Source: Sphingomonadales bacterium
GTDB lineage: Bacteria; Pseudomonadota; Alphaproteobacteria; Sphingomonadales; Sphingomonadaceae
Reading direction: 5' to 3'
NCBI GenBank assembly: GCA_025351405.1
Contig: JANXVZ010000048.1
Span: 1-50,685 of the forward strand
Length of the DNA stretch: 50,685 bases
Under the pieces are notes generated by a model. That model had not been told where the DNA came from. It saw only the letters and a list, made by a program, of their open reading frames with translations, and made no database searches. Of this stretch, positions 29,603 to 37,980 are shown piece after piece. Both the position numbers and the translations under genes were made by a program. Every line of letters begins with the position of its first letter. Position 1 is the first letter of the stretch.

Positions 29603-30421
29603 CTAGGCTTTCAGGTCGCCGAACCTGGCCTGCTGCTTCGCCATCTGTGCGCCGACGGCAATGGGAACGTCTTCGCCCTGCAGCATCGCGGCGTTCCACA
29701 GCGCGACATAATCGAGCCCCTGTTCGATGCTGTGGTCGCGGCCATGGTTGAGCACGTGCTTGATGCCGGTGATCGCCAGGGGGGATTTTGCGGCGATTTC
29801 CAGTGCCATGGCGTCCGCCGCCGCCAGCGCGGCGGCATGGTCGACTTCGACGCGGTTGAGAAAACCCCATTTCGCCGCCTCGGCGGCCGGGAAGCGCCTT
29901 CCGGTGTAGCAAAGCTCGCGCACCAGGCCCTGCGGCAGCAGGTGCGGGATGCGCTGCAATGTGCCGACATCGGCGACGATGGCGATGTTGATTTCCTGGA
30001 TGGTGAAGAAGCTGTTTTCGGTGCCGATGCGGATATCGCAGGCGGTGACGAAATCGACTCCGCCGCCGATGCAGCCGCCCTGCACCACCGCGATCACCGG
30101 CACCCGGCAGCGATCGACGACATTGAAGGTCTCCTGCATGGCCTTGACGTGGCGGCGGAAGGATTCGCGTGCCCGGCCGATATCGCCCTTGTCGGCGGCG
30201 CTTGTCGCCCCGGCCCAGTTGAGATCGAGGCCTGCCGTGAAGTGCTTTCCGGTCGACGCAACGATGACTGCGCGAATCGCCGGATCTGCATCGATGGCGT
30301 TGAACACCTCGATCAGTTCGACCCAGAATTCGCGCGTCATCGTGTTGAGCGCCTGCGGGCGGTTGAGCGTGACGCGGGCGATGGCGCCATCAACGGCATA
30401 ATCGAGTGTCGTCAGTTCCAT
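29603..30421 (-). CDS. delta(3,5)-delta(2,4)-dienoyl-CoA isomerase (crotonase family, ECH1-like)
   Basis: A 272-residue crotonase-fold enzyme. The acidic residues that distinguish dienoyl-CoA isomerase from hydratase are present with the same spacing as in the rat enzyme: Asp123, Glu143 (20 later) and Asp151 (8 later) in [30 protein letters not shown]. The oxyanion-hole segment is [10 protein letters not shown]. It should shift 3,5-dienoyl-CoA to 2,4-dienoyl-CoA in beta-oxidation of odd-position unsaturated fatty acids. The start ATG at 30421 is only 31 bases from the divergent ferredoxin-like gene, and the longer upstream frame would overlap it. Confidence 0.9.
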   Translation of the reverse strand: MELTTLDYAVDGAIARVTLNRPQALNTMTREFWVELIEVFNAIDADPAIRAVIVASTGKHFTAGLDLNWAGATSAADKGDIGRARESFRRHVKAMQETFNVVDRCRVPVIAVVQGGCIGGGVDFVTACDIRIGTENSFFTIQEINIAIVADVGTLQRIPHLLPQGLVRELCYTGRRFPAAEAAKWGFLNRVEVDHAAALAAADAMALEIAAKSPLAITGIKHVLNHGRDHSIEQGLDYVALWNAAMLQGEDVPIAVGAQMAKQQARFGDLKA

Positions 30422-30452
30422 GATGCCGATCCTTGCGCTAGAGCCTACACCG

Positions 30453-30980
30453 ATGACCAAATTCACCGTCAACGGCAATCCTGTTCATTACAAGATGCCC
30501 CCCGAAACGCCGCTGCTGTGGGCGCTGCGTGATGCATCGAACCTGACCGGCACCAAATTCGGTTGCGGCGCCGGGCTGTGCGGGGCCTGCACCGTCCATA
30601 TCGACGGCAAGGCGGTGCGGTCGTGCCAGGTCGCCATCGGCGATATCGAAGGCACCATCGTCACCACCATCGAAGGCTTGTCAGACGATCGCAGCCACCC
30701 CGTCCAGCAGGCCTGGATTGCCGAGCAGGTGCCGCAATGCGGTTATTGCCAATCGGGGATTATCATGGCGGTTGCGGCAATGCTCAAGACCAATCCGCGG
30801 CCCGGCGACGACGATATCAGCACGACGATCACCAACCTGTGTCGTTGCGGCACCTATGACCGCATTCGCCGCGCCATCCGCCGGGCCGCAATCGGCGGCG
30901 ACATTGATTCGGGCGTGCCATCGGCCGAAGCCACGGCATCCGAGGCGGCGCAAATCGCCCCGACATTGAAGGCGCGCTGA
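30453..30980 (+). CDS. (2Fe-2S)-binding small subunit of a molybdenum hydroxylase (IorA-like), apparently orphan
   Basis: A 175-residue iron-sulphur protein of the xanthine dehydrogenase family. The plant-type [2Fe-2S] cluster is bound by Cys38, Cys43, Cys46 and Cys58 ([16 protein letters not shown]), and the second helical-domain cluster by Cys96, Cys99, Cys130 and Cys132 (QCGYCQSG...NLCRCGTY). It would pass electrons from a molybdopterin subunit such as IorB. The extended C terminus after about 150 is low complexity. No molybdopterin-binding subunit follows; the next gene is an M20 amidohydrolase. The real large subunit must be elsewhere, or this is a remnant. Confidence 0.9.
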   Translation: MTKFTVNGNPVHYKMPPETPLLWALRDASNLTGTKFGCGAGLCGACTVHIDGKAVRSCQVAIGDIEGTIVTTIEGLSDDRSHPVQQAWIAEQVPQCGYCQSGIIMAVAAMLKTNPRPGDDDISTTITNLCRCGTYDRIRRAIRRAAIGGDIDSGVPSAEATASEAAQIAPTLKAR

Positions 30981-31060
30981 AAAGTTCACACCCCGACTGC
31001 ATTGTTTCTTGCCTGAAATCATGTGAAAATATTCCCTGATATTGCAGTTGGGAACTGATC

Positions 31061-32203
31061 ATGCGCCGCTTCGCCCGGACATCGCTGGCATTGACGATAG
31101 CGGCGCTGACCGCCCCCGCTGCGGCAGCGCCGTCGGCGGCACTGGTTGCCAAAGTTTCAGCCGCCGTAGATGCCGGTACGCCGCGCCTGACCGCGATCTT
31201 CAAGGACATTCACCAGCATCCGGAGCTGGCCTTTACCGAGGTTCACACCGCGGCAATCATCGCGAGGGAGCTGAAAAGCCTCGGCTTCAGCGTCACCACC
31301 GGCATCGGCAAGACAGGCGTTGTCGGCGTTTTGAAGAACGGTGCCGGATCAACCTTGTGGTTCCGCGCCGACATGGATGCCAATGGCGTCCGGGAAATGA
31401 CCGGCTTGCCCTATGCGGCGACGGCCCGGCAAAAAATGCCCGATGGCAGCGAAGCCGATGTCATGCACGCCTGCGGCCATGATGCCCATGTCACCTGGCT
31501 GCTCGGGTTGGCCAAGGCGATGGTGACCTTGAAGGCCGATTGGGCCGGAACGCTCGTGGTCTATGGCCAGCCGGCGGAGGAAGTCGGGCTCGGCGCCGAG
31601 GCGATGGTCAAGGACAAGCTCAACGATCGCGGCTTTCCCAAGCCCGATTTCGCGCTGGGCAGCCATACCGCGCCCGGCCCCCTGGGTTATGTGTCGAACT
31701 CTCCCGGGGTGCGGATGGCCGGCGTCGACCAGCTCGATGTGACCTTCACCGGGGTCGGTGGCCATGGCTCGACACCGCAGATGACCATCGACCCGGTGGT
31801 GATGGCGGCGCAGGCGGTGCTCGGTTACCAGACCATCATCAGCCGCAGCGTCGATCCGCAATCGGCCGCCGTGCTTACGGTCGGTTCGATCCAGGCCGGC
31901 CGCGACAACAATGTCATCCCGCAAACCGCAACATTGCTGCTCAACCTGCGCTGGCTGCAACCGGAGGTGCGCGAAACCCTGCTCAAGTGCATCGACGAAG
32001 TCAGCAAGGGCGTCGCCATCGGTGCCGGAGTGGCGGCGGACAAGATGCCGACGCGGGTGATGAAGGGCCATTCCGGGCCGTTGGTCAACGACGCCGCGCT
32101 GGTCGAGCGCGTCAACCCGGCGCTGACGACGTTGCTTGGCGAGGGCAAGGTCATCAACAACTTCCCGACGGTGATGGGGTCTGAGGATTTCCAGGATGTC
32201 TAA
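31061..32203 (+). CDS. M20-family amidohydrolase, truncated by an in-frame TAA
   Basis: Residues 1-380 of an exported M20D-type amidohydrolase (aminoacylase/carboxypeptidase-like). A signal peptide (about 1-22, ending APAAAA) is followed by HQHPELAFTEVH. Metal ligands are seen in MHACGHDAH (Cys and His), QPAEEVGLG (Glu) and LGSHTAPGPLG (His). The dimerisation lid GGHGSTPQMTIDP is also present. The frame stops at TAA 32201-32203, directly after GSEDFQDV. The same frame continues for 63 codons with clear M20 sequence to TAG at 32395. The product as written lacks the last metal histidine and the C-terminal strand, so it is probably inactive. Confidence 0.88.
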   Translation: MRRFARTSLALTIAALTAPAAAAPSAALVAKVSAAVDAGTPRLTAIFKDIHQHPELAFTEVHTAAIIARELKSLGFSVTTGIGKTGVVGVLKNGAGSTLWFRADMDANGVREMTGLPYAATARQKMPDGSEADVMHACGHDAHVTWLLGLAKAMVTLKADWAGTLVVYGQPAEEVGLGAEAMVKDKLNDRGFPKPDFALGSHTAPGPLGYVSNSPGVRMAGVDQLDVTFTGVGGHGSTPQMTIDPVVMAAQAVLGYQTIISRSVDPQSAAVLTVGSIQAGRDNNVIPQTATLLLNLRWLQPEVRETLLKCIDEVSKGVAIGAGVAADKMPTRVMKGHSGPLVNDAALVERVNPALTTLLGEGKVINNFPTVMGSEDFQDV

Positions 32204-32395
32204 GAAGCGGCCAAGACCCCCTATGTCTTCCTGCTGATCGGCGTTGCCCCGGTCGATCGTTTTGTTGCCGCCCAAAAGGCCGGCAAGCCCTTCCCCTATT
32301 CGAACCACCACCCCGACTTTTTCGTTGACCTGGCGGCGATCCCGCTCGGCGCCAAGGTCGATACCGTCGCGGCGCTGGCGCTGCTGGGCAAATAG
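32204..32395 (+). pseudogene. in-frame 3' remnant of the M20 amidohydrolase beyond the TAA
   Basis: Directly after the TAA the same reading frame encodes EAAKTPYVFLLIGVAPVD and later PFPYSNHHPDFFVDLAAIP, up to a TAG at 32393-32395. This is the normal C terminus of M20D enzymes: the His in the NHHPDF stretch is the final metal ligand, as LHNSGF is in the intact paralogue at 35155-36522. With the stop repaired the protein would be 444 residues, a normal family length. A single substitution (for example TAC or TAT to TAA) explains the break, so it is a recent nonsense mutation, a sequencing error, or a read-through site. Confidence 0.85.
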
Positions 32396-32410
32396 GGCGC
32401 TGGCGGCGAA

Positions 32411-33367
32411 TCAGGCCGCCCGCGACATCCGCGCCAGCACGGTTTCCGCCTCCGCGACGATACGGCGGACGATCTCGCCGGCGGGCAATATGTCATGGAT
32501 GGCGCCGCCGCCCTGCCCGGCGGCAAGGCATTGCGTCGCGGTGTTGACGCCGTCGACGATGCCGGCAATCGGCCCCAGAAGGTTGTTCCTGACCGAATTC
32601 ATCACCTGGCCAGCAAAGGGCAGCGCGGTCTTGCCCTCCCATTCGCGGGTGGTTTCATTGGCGATGGCGCGCAGCGTCTTGCCGGTGAAGGCGCGGCTGA
32701 TGACGGTGTCGCTTTCGCTCATGGCGAGGATAGCGTCCTTGTAGGGTTGGCCGGCGTGCGCTTCGTTCGACGCGATGAAGCGCGTTCCCATCCACACGCC
32801 GACGCAGCCAAAGGCCAGCGCCGCCGCCAGCCCGCGGCCATCGAACAGGCCGCCGGCCGCCACAACCGGCACATCGACCGCATCGACCACCTGGGGCCAC
32901 AGCGCGACGCTGGCCACCGAGCCGGTGTGGCCACCGGCCTCGGTGCCCTGTGCGATGACGACGTCGCAGCCGGCTTGGGCCGCCTTGACCGCATGACGGA
33001 CATTGCCGGCCATGCACATGACGACGACCCCGGCCTGCTTCAATTCGTCGACGATTGCCACCGGCACGCCAAGGCCGGCGATGAACGCCTTGGCGCCACC
33101 CTTGATGATGACTTCGACGCTGGCGGTCAGCGATTCAGGTTGTGCCGTCAACAGATCGACGCCGAACGGCTTGTCGGTCAGGTCACGCACCCGCGCCATC
33201 TGATCGGCAATCTGTTGCGGCCCCAGCCCGGCCATGCCCAGCGAGCCAAAGCCACCGGCGGCGCTGACCGCGGCGCAGACTTCGGCATAGGAAACGCCGC
33301 CCATGCCGGCGAGCAGGACGGGGTGTTCGACGCCGAGCAGGTCGCAGATCTTGGTGTGGATGGTCAT
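32411..33367 (-). CDS. NAD(P)H-dependent flavin oxidoreductase (nitronate monooxygenase family)
   Basis: A 318-residue TIM-barrel FMN enzyme. Characteristic segments are the opening HPVLLAGMGGVSYAEVCAAVS, the active-site GTEAGGHTG (His important in nitronate monooxygenase), the FMN-phosphate loop VPVVAAGGLFDGRG, and GVWMGTRFIASNEA. It may oxidise nitronates or act as an enoyl reductase-like protein; the family is broad. An ATG at 33367 is followed by a normal-length protein. It is convergent with the broken M20 gene and downstream of an aldehyde dehydrogenase on the same strand, separated by a REP-like palindrome. Confidence 0.92.
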   Translation of the reverse strand: MTIHTKICDLLGVEHPVLLAGMGGVSYAEVCAAVSAAGGFGSLGMAGLGPQQIADQMARVRDLTDKPFGVDLLTAQPESLTASVEVIIKGGAKAFIAGLGVPVAIVDELKQAGVVVMCMAGNVRHAVKAAQAGCDVVIAQGTEAGGHTGSVASVALWPQVVDAVDVPVVAAGGLFDGRGLAAALAFGCVGVWMGTRFIASNEAHAGQPYKDAILAMSESDTVISRAFTGKTLRAIANETTREWEGKTALPFAGQVMNSVRNNLLGPIAGIVDGVNTATQCLAAGQGGGAIHDILPAGEIVRRIVAEAETVLARMSRAA

Positions 33368-33382
33368 GGTCGTCCTTCCTGG

Positions 33383-33408
33383 CCCTCTCCCGATTTGACG
33401 GGAGAGGG
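33383..33408. repeat. 10-bp palindrome (REP-like)
   Basis: ccctctcccg (33383-33392) and cgggagaggg (33399-33408) are perfect reverse complements with a six-base loop, in the gap between the flavin oxidoreductase and the aldehyde dehydrogenase. It matches the cctcccg palindrome at 26716-26738, so the two belong to one dispersed family. It may end transcription from either side weakly, but there is no U-tract. Confidence 0.6.
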
Positions 33409-33445
33409 TGCGTGGGCGTGTTATGCCGGCGGTGGGCCGGCAGTC

Positions 33446-34882
33446 CTATTCCGCCGCCGCCGGCACATCCCAGCCGATCATCGCCTTGACCTCGAGGAAT
33501 TCGGCAAAGGCATGGTCGCCCCATTCGCGGCCGTTGCCGGACTGTTTGTAGCCGCCGAACGGCGCCATCAGGTCGCCGCCGCCGCCGTTGATGAACACCT
33601 GTCCGGCGCGCATCCGCCGCGCCACGGCGCGGGCATGGGCCTGTTCACCCTGCACATAGGCGGCGAGGCCGTAGACGGTGTCGTTGCCGATGGCGATGGC
33701 GTCTTCCTCGCCGTTGTAGGGCAGCATGGTCAGCACCGGGCCGAAGATTTCCTCCCGCGCGATGGTCATGTCGTTGGTCACATCGGCGAACACCGTCGGC
33801 TTGACATAATAGCCGGTCTCCAGCCCCTCGGGCTTGCCGGTGCCACCGCTGACCAGCGTCGCGCCTTCGTCGATGCCCTTCTGGATGAGGCCCTGGATCT
33901 TGTGCCACTGGGCTTCGCTCACCACCGGCCCGATCTTGGCATTGCCATCCGGCGAACCGACCGTCACCGATTCGGCGGCGGCCCTGGCGATCGCCTTGGC
34001 GGCTTCCATCTTGGCGGCCGGCACCAGCATACGGGACGGTGCGTTGCAGCTCTGGCCCGAATTGTTCATCATCGATACGACGCCGCGGGTGACGGCGGCC
34101 TCGAGATCGGCATCCTCCAGGATGATGTTGGGCGATTTGCCGCCAAGCTCCTGGGCGACGCGCTTGACCGTTGGTGCGGCGTTGCGTGCCACCTCGATAC
34201 CGGCGCGGGTCGATCCGGTGAAGCTGACCATGTCGACATCGGGGTGCGACGACATTGCCGCGCCGACAACGGGGCCATCGCCATTGATGAGGTTGAAGAC
34301 GCCGGCCGGGACGCCGGCGGCGTGCATGACCTCGGTCCACAGATAGCCCGAGAACGGCGCGATTTCCGATGGCTTGAGCACCATCGTGCAGCCGACGGCG
34401 ATCGCGGGCACGACCTTGCAGGCGATCTGGTTGATCGGCCAGTTCCACGGCGTGATGAAGGCGCAGACGCCGATCGGCTCCTTCGCGACCATCGTCGTGC
34501 CGCGCAATTCCTCGAAGCTGTAGTTTTTCAGCACTTCGATGCCGGTGGCGAGATGCCCGACGCCGATGGCGGCCTGCGCCTGCATGGCGAGCCAGCCCGG
34601 CGCGCCCATTTCCTCGGTGATGGCGGCAGCGATATCGGCATAGCGCTTCTGGTATTCGGCCATGATGTTCTGCAGCAGCTCGATGCGATCGGCGCGGCTG
34701 GTTTGGCTGAAGCCGGCAAAGGCCTTTTTGGCGGCAGCAACGGCGCGGTCGACATCGGCGGCAGAGCCCATGCTGATGGTGCCGCAGACGGCCTCGGTGG
34801 CCGGGTTGATGACGTCGAGCGTCTTGGCGGCGGCGGGGTCGACCCAGGCGCCATCAATGTAGAATTTGCGATAGTCCCGCAT
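33446..34882 (-). CDS. NAD(P)-dependent aldehyde dehydrogenase
   Basis: A 478-residue enzyme of the ALDH superfamily with all catalytic residues: Asn147 in TPWNWP, Lys170 in VLKPSE, Glu245 in QELGGKSP and the nucleophile Cys279 in NNSGQSCNAPSR. EEIFGPVL and GGYKQSGNGREWG are near the C terminus. It oxidises an aldehyde to the acid in the cytoplasm; the substrate cannot be specified. Length is normal. It lies upstream of the flavin oxidoreductase on the same strand. The 272 bases upstream, between it and the M20 gene at 35155, hold no gene that I can support. Confidence 0.95.
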   Translation of the reverse strand: MRDYRKFYIDGAWVDPAAAKTLDVINPATEAVCGTISMGSAADVDRAVAAAKKAFAGFSQTSRADRIELLQNIMAEYQKRYADIAAAITEEMGAPGWLAMQAQAAIGVGHLATGIEVLKNYSFEELRGTTMVAKEPIGVCAFITPWNWPINQIACKVVPAIAVGCTMVLKPSEIAPFSGYLWTEVMHAAGVPAGVFNLINGDGPVVGAAMSSHPDVDMVSFTGSTRAGIEVARNAAPTVKRVAQELGGKSPNIILEDADLEAAVTRGVVSMMNNSGQSCNAPSRMLVPAAKMEAAKAIARAAAESVTVGSPDGNAKIGPVVSEAQWHKIQGLIQKGIDEGATLVSGGTGKPEGLETGYYVKPTVFADVTNDMTIAREEIFGPVLTMLPYNGEEDAIAIGNDTVYGLAAYVQGEQAHARAVARRMRAGQVFINGGGGDLMAPFGGYKQSGNGREWGDHAFAEFLEVKAMIGWDVPAAAE

Positions 34883-35154
34883 GATCGTCTCTCCCAGGAA
34901 GAATTTTGTCGGACCCTAGCAGCTTGGCGCTTCGTTGCACCAGAGGCCAGTGATGGATGGCCGCAGGCAGCGCAGGGGCGCGATTTTGTTGGAAATGGTC
35001 GCTTTCGAAGGTCATTGATTTCATTGGCTATCGGCTCGGAAGGTCAGCCCCGGGAGGCGTTTTCCTGACCTTCCGGATCGGCTCGCGAACCGCCTTTCGC
35101 CGGGTGTAGCCGGTGCCTGGCCAGTAGGACAGTCCCCGCCCCGCCGCCGCAATC

Positions 35155-36522
35155 TCAGCGTTTCGCCAGCACCATCTGCGCCGCCGCCGTCATCGCCTCC
35201 ACCCCGGTGGCGATGGTCGGGGCCGGATCGGGGGCAAAGCCGGAATTGTGCAGCGACGGCAAGGTCGTGCCATTGGCCTTGGCGGCATCCCAGGTCGATT
35301 GCTTGACGGCACCCAGCCAGAATATCGTCGTCTCGATGCCCGGATCGGCGAGGCCATAATCGCTGAAATCCTCGCTGGCCATCGACGGGTCGAGCGGCAC
35401 GATGCGGTCCCGGCCGAACTTGCCGACGAACAGCGCCTCGACCCGCGCCGCCAGCGCCGGGGTGTTGAGCGTCGGGTTGATATCCACCGCCACCTTGACC
35501 TCGGGCATCAGCCGGTCCGGAATTCCCGCCGCAATCGCTTCACCGCGCGCGACGCGGGCAATACCGTCGAGCAGGCGCTTTTGCTGCGCGGCATCATAGG
35601 ACCGGACCGTAAGTTGCAGCTTCACCTCGTCGGGGATGATGTTGTACTTGCTGCCGCCATGGATTGATCCGACCGTGACGACGGCAGGCTGGAACGGGTC
35701 GCTTTCGCGGCTGATCAGCATCTGCAGGCCCATGATGATGCGCGCCGCCAGCGCCACCGGGTCACGCGTCGTCGCCGGATAGGCGCCGTGCCCGCCAATG
35801 CCGTGCACCGTCATGTCGACCATCGCGCCGGCCGACAACGCGCGGCTGGCCGGCACGGAAATCCGGCCCGCCGGCAAGCGGCTGTCGTCGTGGAGCGCAA
35901 GGGCGAACTGCGGCTTTGGAAAGCGCGCATACAGTCCGTCCTTGAGCATCGCCTCGGCGCCGCCGCCGCCTTCTTCCGCCGGCTGTGCGATCATCACCAG
36001 CGTTCCCGACCAGGCGGCTTTTGAAGCCGCCATCGCCCGCGCCGTGCCGACCCAGACGCTCATGTGGATATCATGCCCGCAGGCGTGCATCACCGGGGTA
36101 TCCGACCCGTCCGCCGCCTTGCCGATGGCCGTGCTGGCATAGGGCAGCCCGGTGGCCTCGCGAACCGGCAAGGCATCCATGTCGGTGCGAATCAAGAGCA
36201 CCGGGCCAGGGCCGTTAACCATCACGGCGACGACGCCGGTCCGCCCCACCTTTTCGGTGACGGCAAATCCGGCGGCGCGCGCCTCGGCGGCCATGATGCC
36301 CGCCGACCGCAATTCCTGGAAGCCGAGTTCGGGGTGGGTATGCAAATCCTTGTAGAGCGCGACGAGGTCGGTTTGCCGGGCGGCGCCTGCGCCCGCGCCC
36401 TTGGCGAGGACGGGCGTTGCGCCGCTGGCGGTGACGGTTGTTGCGCCGCTGGCGAGGACGGGCGTTGCGCCGCTGGCGATAACGAGCACTGCGGCGGCAG
36501 CCGTGCGGAGTGATTTGATCAT
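35155..36522 (-). CDS. M20-family amidohydrolase (intact paralogue)
   Basis: A 455-residue exported metallo-amidohydrolase of the M20D group. Metal and catalytic residues are complete: Cys and His in MHACGHDIHM, Glu-Glu in QPAEEGGGG, His in LALHDDSRLP, and the final His in SLHNSGFAP. The lid sequence GGHGAYPATT is also present. It probably removes an acyl group from an amino acid or cleaves a small amide in the periplasm. The N terminus is odd: after MIKSLRTAAAAVLVIA come three eight-residue repeats (SGATPVLA, SGATTVTA, SGATPVLA) encoded by tandem 24-base units, each offering a signal-peptidase site. Its start overlaps the divergent frame of the TolC gene. Confidence 0.93.
   Translation of the reverse strand: MIKSLRTAAAAVLVIASGATPVLASGATTVTASGATPVLAKGAGAGAARQTDLVALYKDLHTHPELGFQELRSAGIMAAEARAAGFAVTEKVGRTGVVAVMVNGPGPVLLIRTDMDALPVREATGLPYASTAIGKAADGSDTPVMHACGHDIHMSVWVGTARAMAASKAAWSGTLVMIAQPAEEGGGGAEAMLKDGLYARFPKPQFALALHDDSRLPAGRISVPASRALSAGAMVDMTVHGIGGHGAYPATTRDPVALAARIIMGLQMLISRESDPFQPAVVTVGSIHGGSKYNIIPDEVKLQLTVRSYDAAQQKRLLDGIARVARGEAIAAGIPDRLMPEVKVAVDINPTLNTPALAARVEALFVGKFGRDRIVPLDPSMASEDFSDYGLADPGIETTIFWLGAVKQSTWDAAKANGTTLPSLHNSGFAPDPAPTIATGVEAMTAAAQMVLAKR
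36406..36477 (-). repeat. three tandem 24-base repeats in the signal-peptide region of the M20 gene
   Basis: Units at 36406-36429, 36430-36453 and 36454-36477. The first and third are identical (gaggacgggcgttgcgccgc...) and the middle differs at five positions. They encode three eight-residue copies (SGATPVLA-like) between the hydrophobic core and the mature enzyme. Copy number may vary by slippage without changing frame. Confidence 0.85.
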
Positions 36523-36571
36523 GGGCCGCCACCTTAAGGGGAAATCGGCGCCACGCCAGCCCACGGGTATC

Positions 36572-37969
36572 ATGCGGTCGGCGGGCCTGGCAGCCGTATT
36601 GGCGGCGGTGTTGGCGGCGATCCTCGTCGCTGCGCCGGCAGATGCCGATGCGCTTCGCCTGCCGCCACCGGGACGCGAGCCGCAGCGCATCGACTTTGTC
36701 GGTGATCCGCTGCTGGTCTTCCTCGCCGGCGCTGCACCTCCCGAGGCCTTTCGCACCGCCATCGCCGATGCCGTGACGCGCCACCCGGCGACGCTGGAGG
36801 CCGGCGCCCTGCGCGATGACGCCGGTGCCACGCGCCGCGCAGCCGGGTCCGCCATGTTCCCCCGCCTCGATGCGGCAATCCTTGCCAGCCGCTCATTGGC
36901 CAGCAGGTTCGACACCGGCACCGCCTTTGTCGAAAGCCTGCAACCGCGCGGACGCGCCGATGCCGTGCTCGGCGCCGAGCAGTTGCTGTGGGATTTCGGC
37001 GCCACGGGTGCGCGCATCGCCGCCGCGTCCGCCCGGCTGCGCGCCGCGAGCAGCAACGCCCAGGGCGTGGCGGCGGCCACCGCGCTCCGCGCCGTCGCTG
37101 CCTGGTATGATGTCCTCGCCGGCCAGGCGCTTGCCGACCTTTCGGATGCGCTGGTCGCGCGCCATGCCGCCATCCTTGCCGACACCCGCGCCCGTGCCGC
37201 AGCCGGCGTCGGCAGTGCTGCCGATGTGGCGCGTGCCGAAGCCGGACACGCCGATGCGATCGGCGACAGCGCGCGCTACACCCAGGCGCTGGCAGCAGCG
37301 CGCGCCCGATATAGCGAGGTTTTTGGTGCCGATGCTCCGGCCCGACCGCCGCGACCGCTGCCGCCGGTCTCCTCTGCGCCGGATATGGCCGCCGCGGCCC
37401 TGATGAGCCATGCCACGCCCGATGTTGTCGCGGCGATTGCCGGCGCCGATTCGGCACGGATCGAGGCCCGCGCCGCTGTCGCCGAGGCCCTGCCCCGCGT
37501 GGCCGCCGGCGTCAACGCCAGCCGCTACGACGTGTTCGGCAGCACCCATGACTTTGATGTGCGCGGCCAGGTCAGCCTGCGGCAAAGCCTGTCGCTGGGC
37601 GGCGCCGAAGCCGCGCGCATCGCCGGCGCCAGGGCCCGGGCCCGCGCGGCCGGCTTTGCCAGCGACCGCGCCGGCGCCGACGCGGAGCGCGATGCCATGG
37701 TGGCATTTGCCGACGCCGGCATCCTCGATCGGACACTGGCCGCGCGCGAAACCGCCTATCGCGCCAACCGCCGCGCCCGCGATGCCATGGCCGAACAGTT
37801 CCGGCTGTCGCGCGGCGACCTGACCGACGTGCTGCGCGCGGAACAGGCCTATTTTGCCGCCGCCGCCGCGCTCCTGCAGGCCAGTATCGACCGCGACATG
37901 GCCCGCTACACCCTGTTGGCGCGCACCGGCGAACTGTTGCCGCTGTTCGCCCTGCAAAAAGCCCGCTGA
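36572..37969 (+). CDS. TolC-family outer membrane channel of a type I secretion system
   Basis: A 465-residue outer-membrane efflux protein. It has a signal peptide (about 1-26, AAVLAAVLAAILVAAPADADA region) followed by two homologous halves of long alpha-helices rich in Ala and Arg. Typical TolC elements are EQLLWDFGATGARI in the first half, and SLRQSLSLGGAEAARI and QFRLSRGDLTDVLRAEQAYF in the second. It forms the trimeric tunnel across the outer membrane. The start at 36572 gives the signal peptide; an earlier in-frame ATG at 36521 would overlap the divergent M20 start and lacks an RBS. It is followed after 11 bases by the ABC gene. Confidence 0.92.
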   Translation: MRSAGLAAVLAAVLAAILVAAPADADALRLPPPGREPQRIDFVGDPLLVFLAGAAPPEAFRTAIADAVTRHPATLEAGALRDDAGATRRAAGSAMFPRLDAAILASRSLASRFDTGTAFVESLQPRGRADAVLGAEQLLWDFGATGARIAAASARLRAASSNAQGVAAATALRAVAAWYDVLAGQALADLSDALVARHAAILADTRARAAAGVGSAADVARAEAGHADAIGDSARYTQALAAARARYSEVFGADAPARPPRPLPPVSSAPDMAAAALMSHATPDVVAAIAGADSARIEARAAVAEALPRVAAGVNASRYDVFGSTHDFDVRGQVSLRQSLSLGGAEAARIAGARARARAAGFASDRAGADAERDAMVAFADAGILDRTLAARETAYRANRRARDAMAEQFRLSRGDLTDVLRAEQAYFAAAAALLQASIDRDMARYTLLARTGELLPLFALQKAR

Positions 37970-37980
37970 AAGGTCACGCC

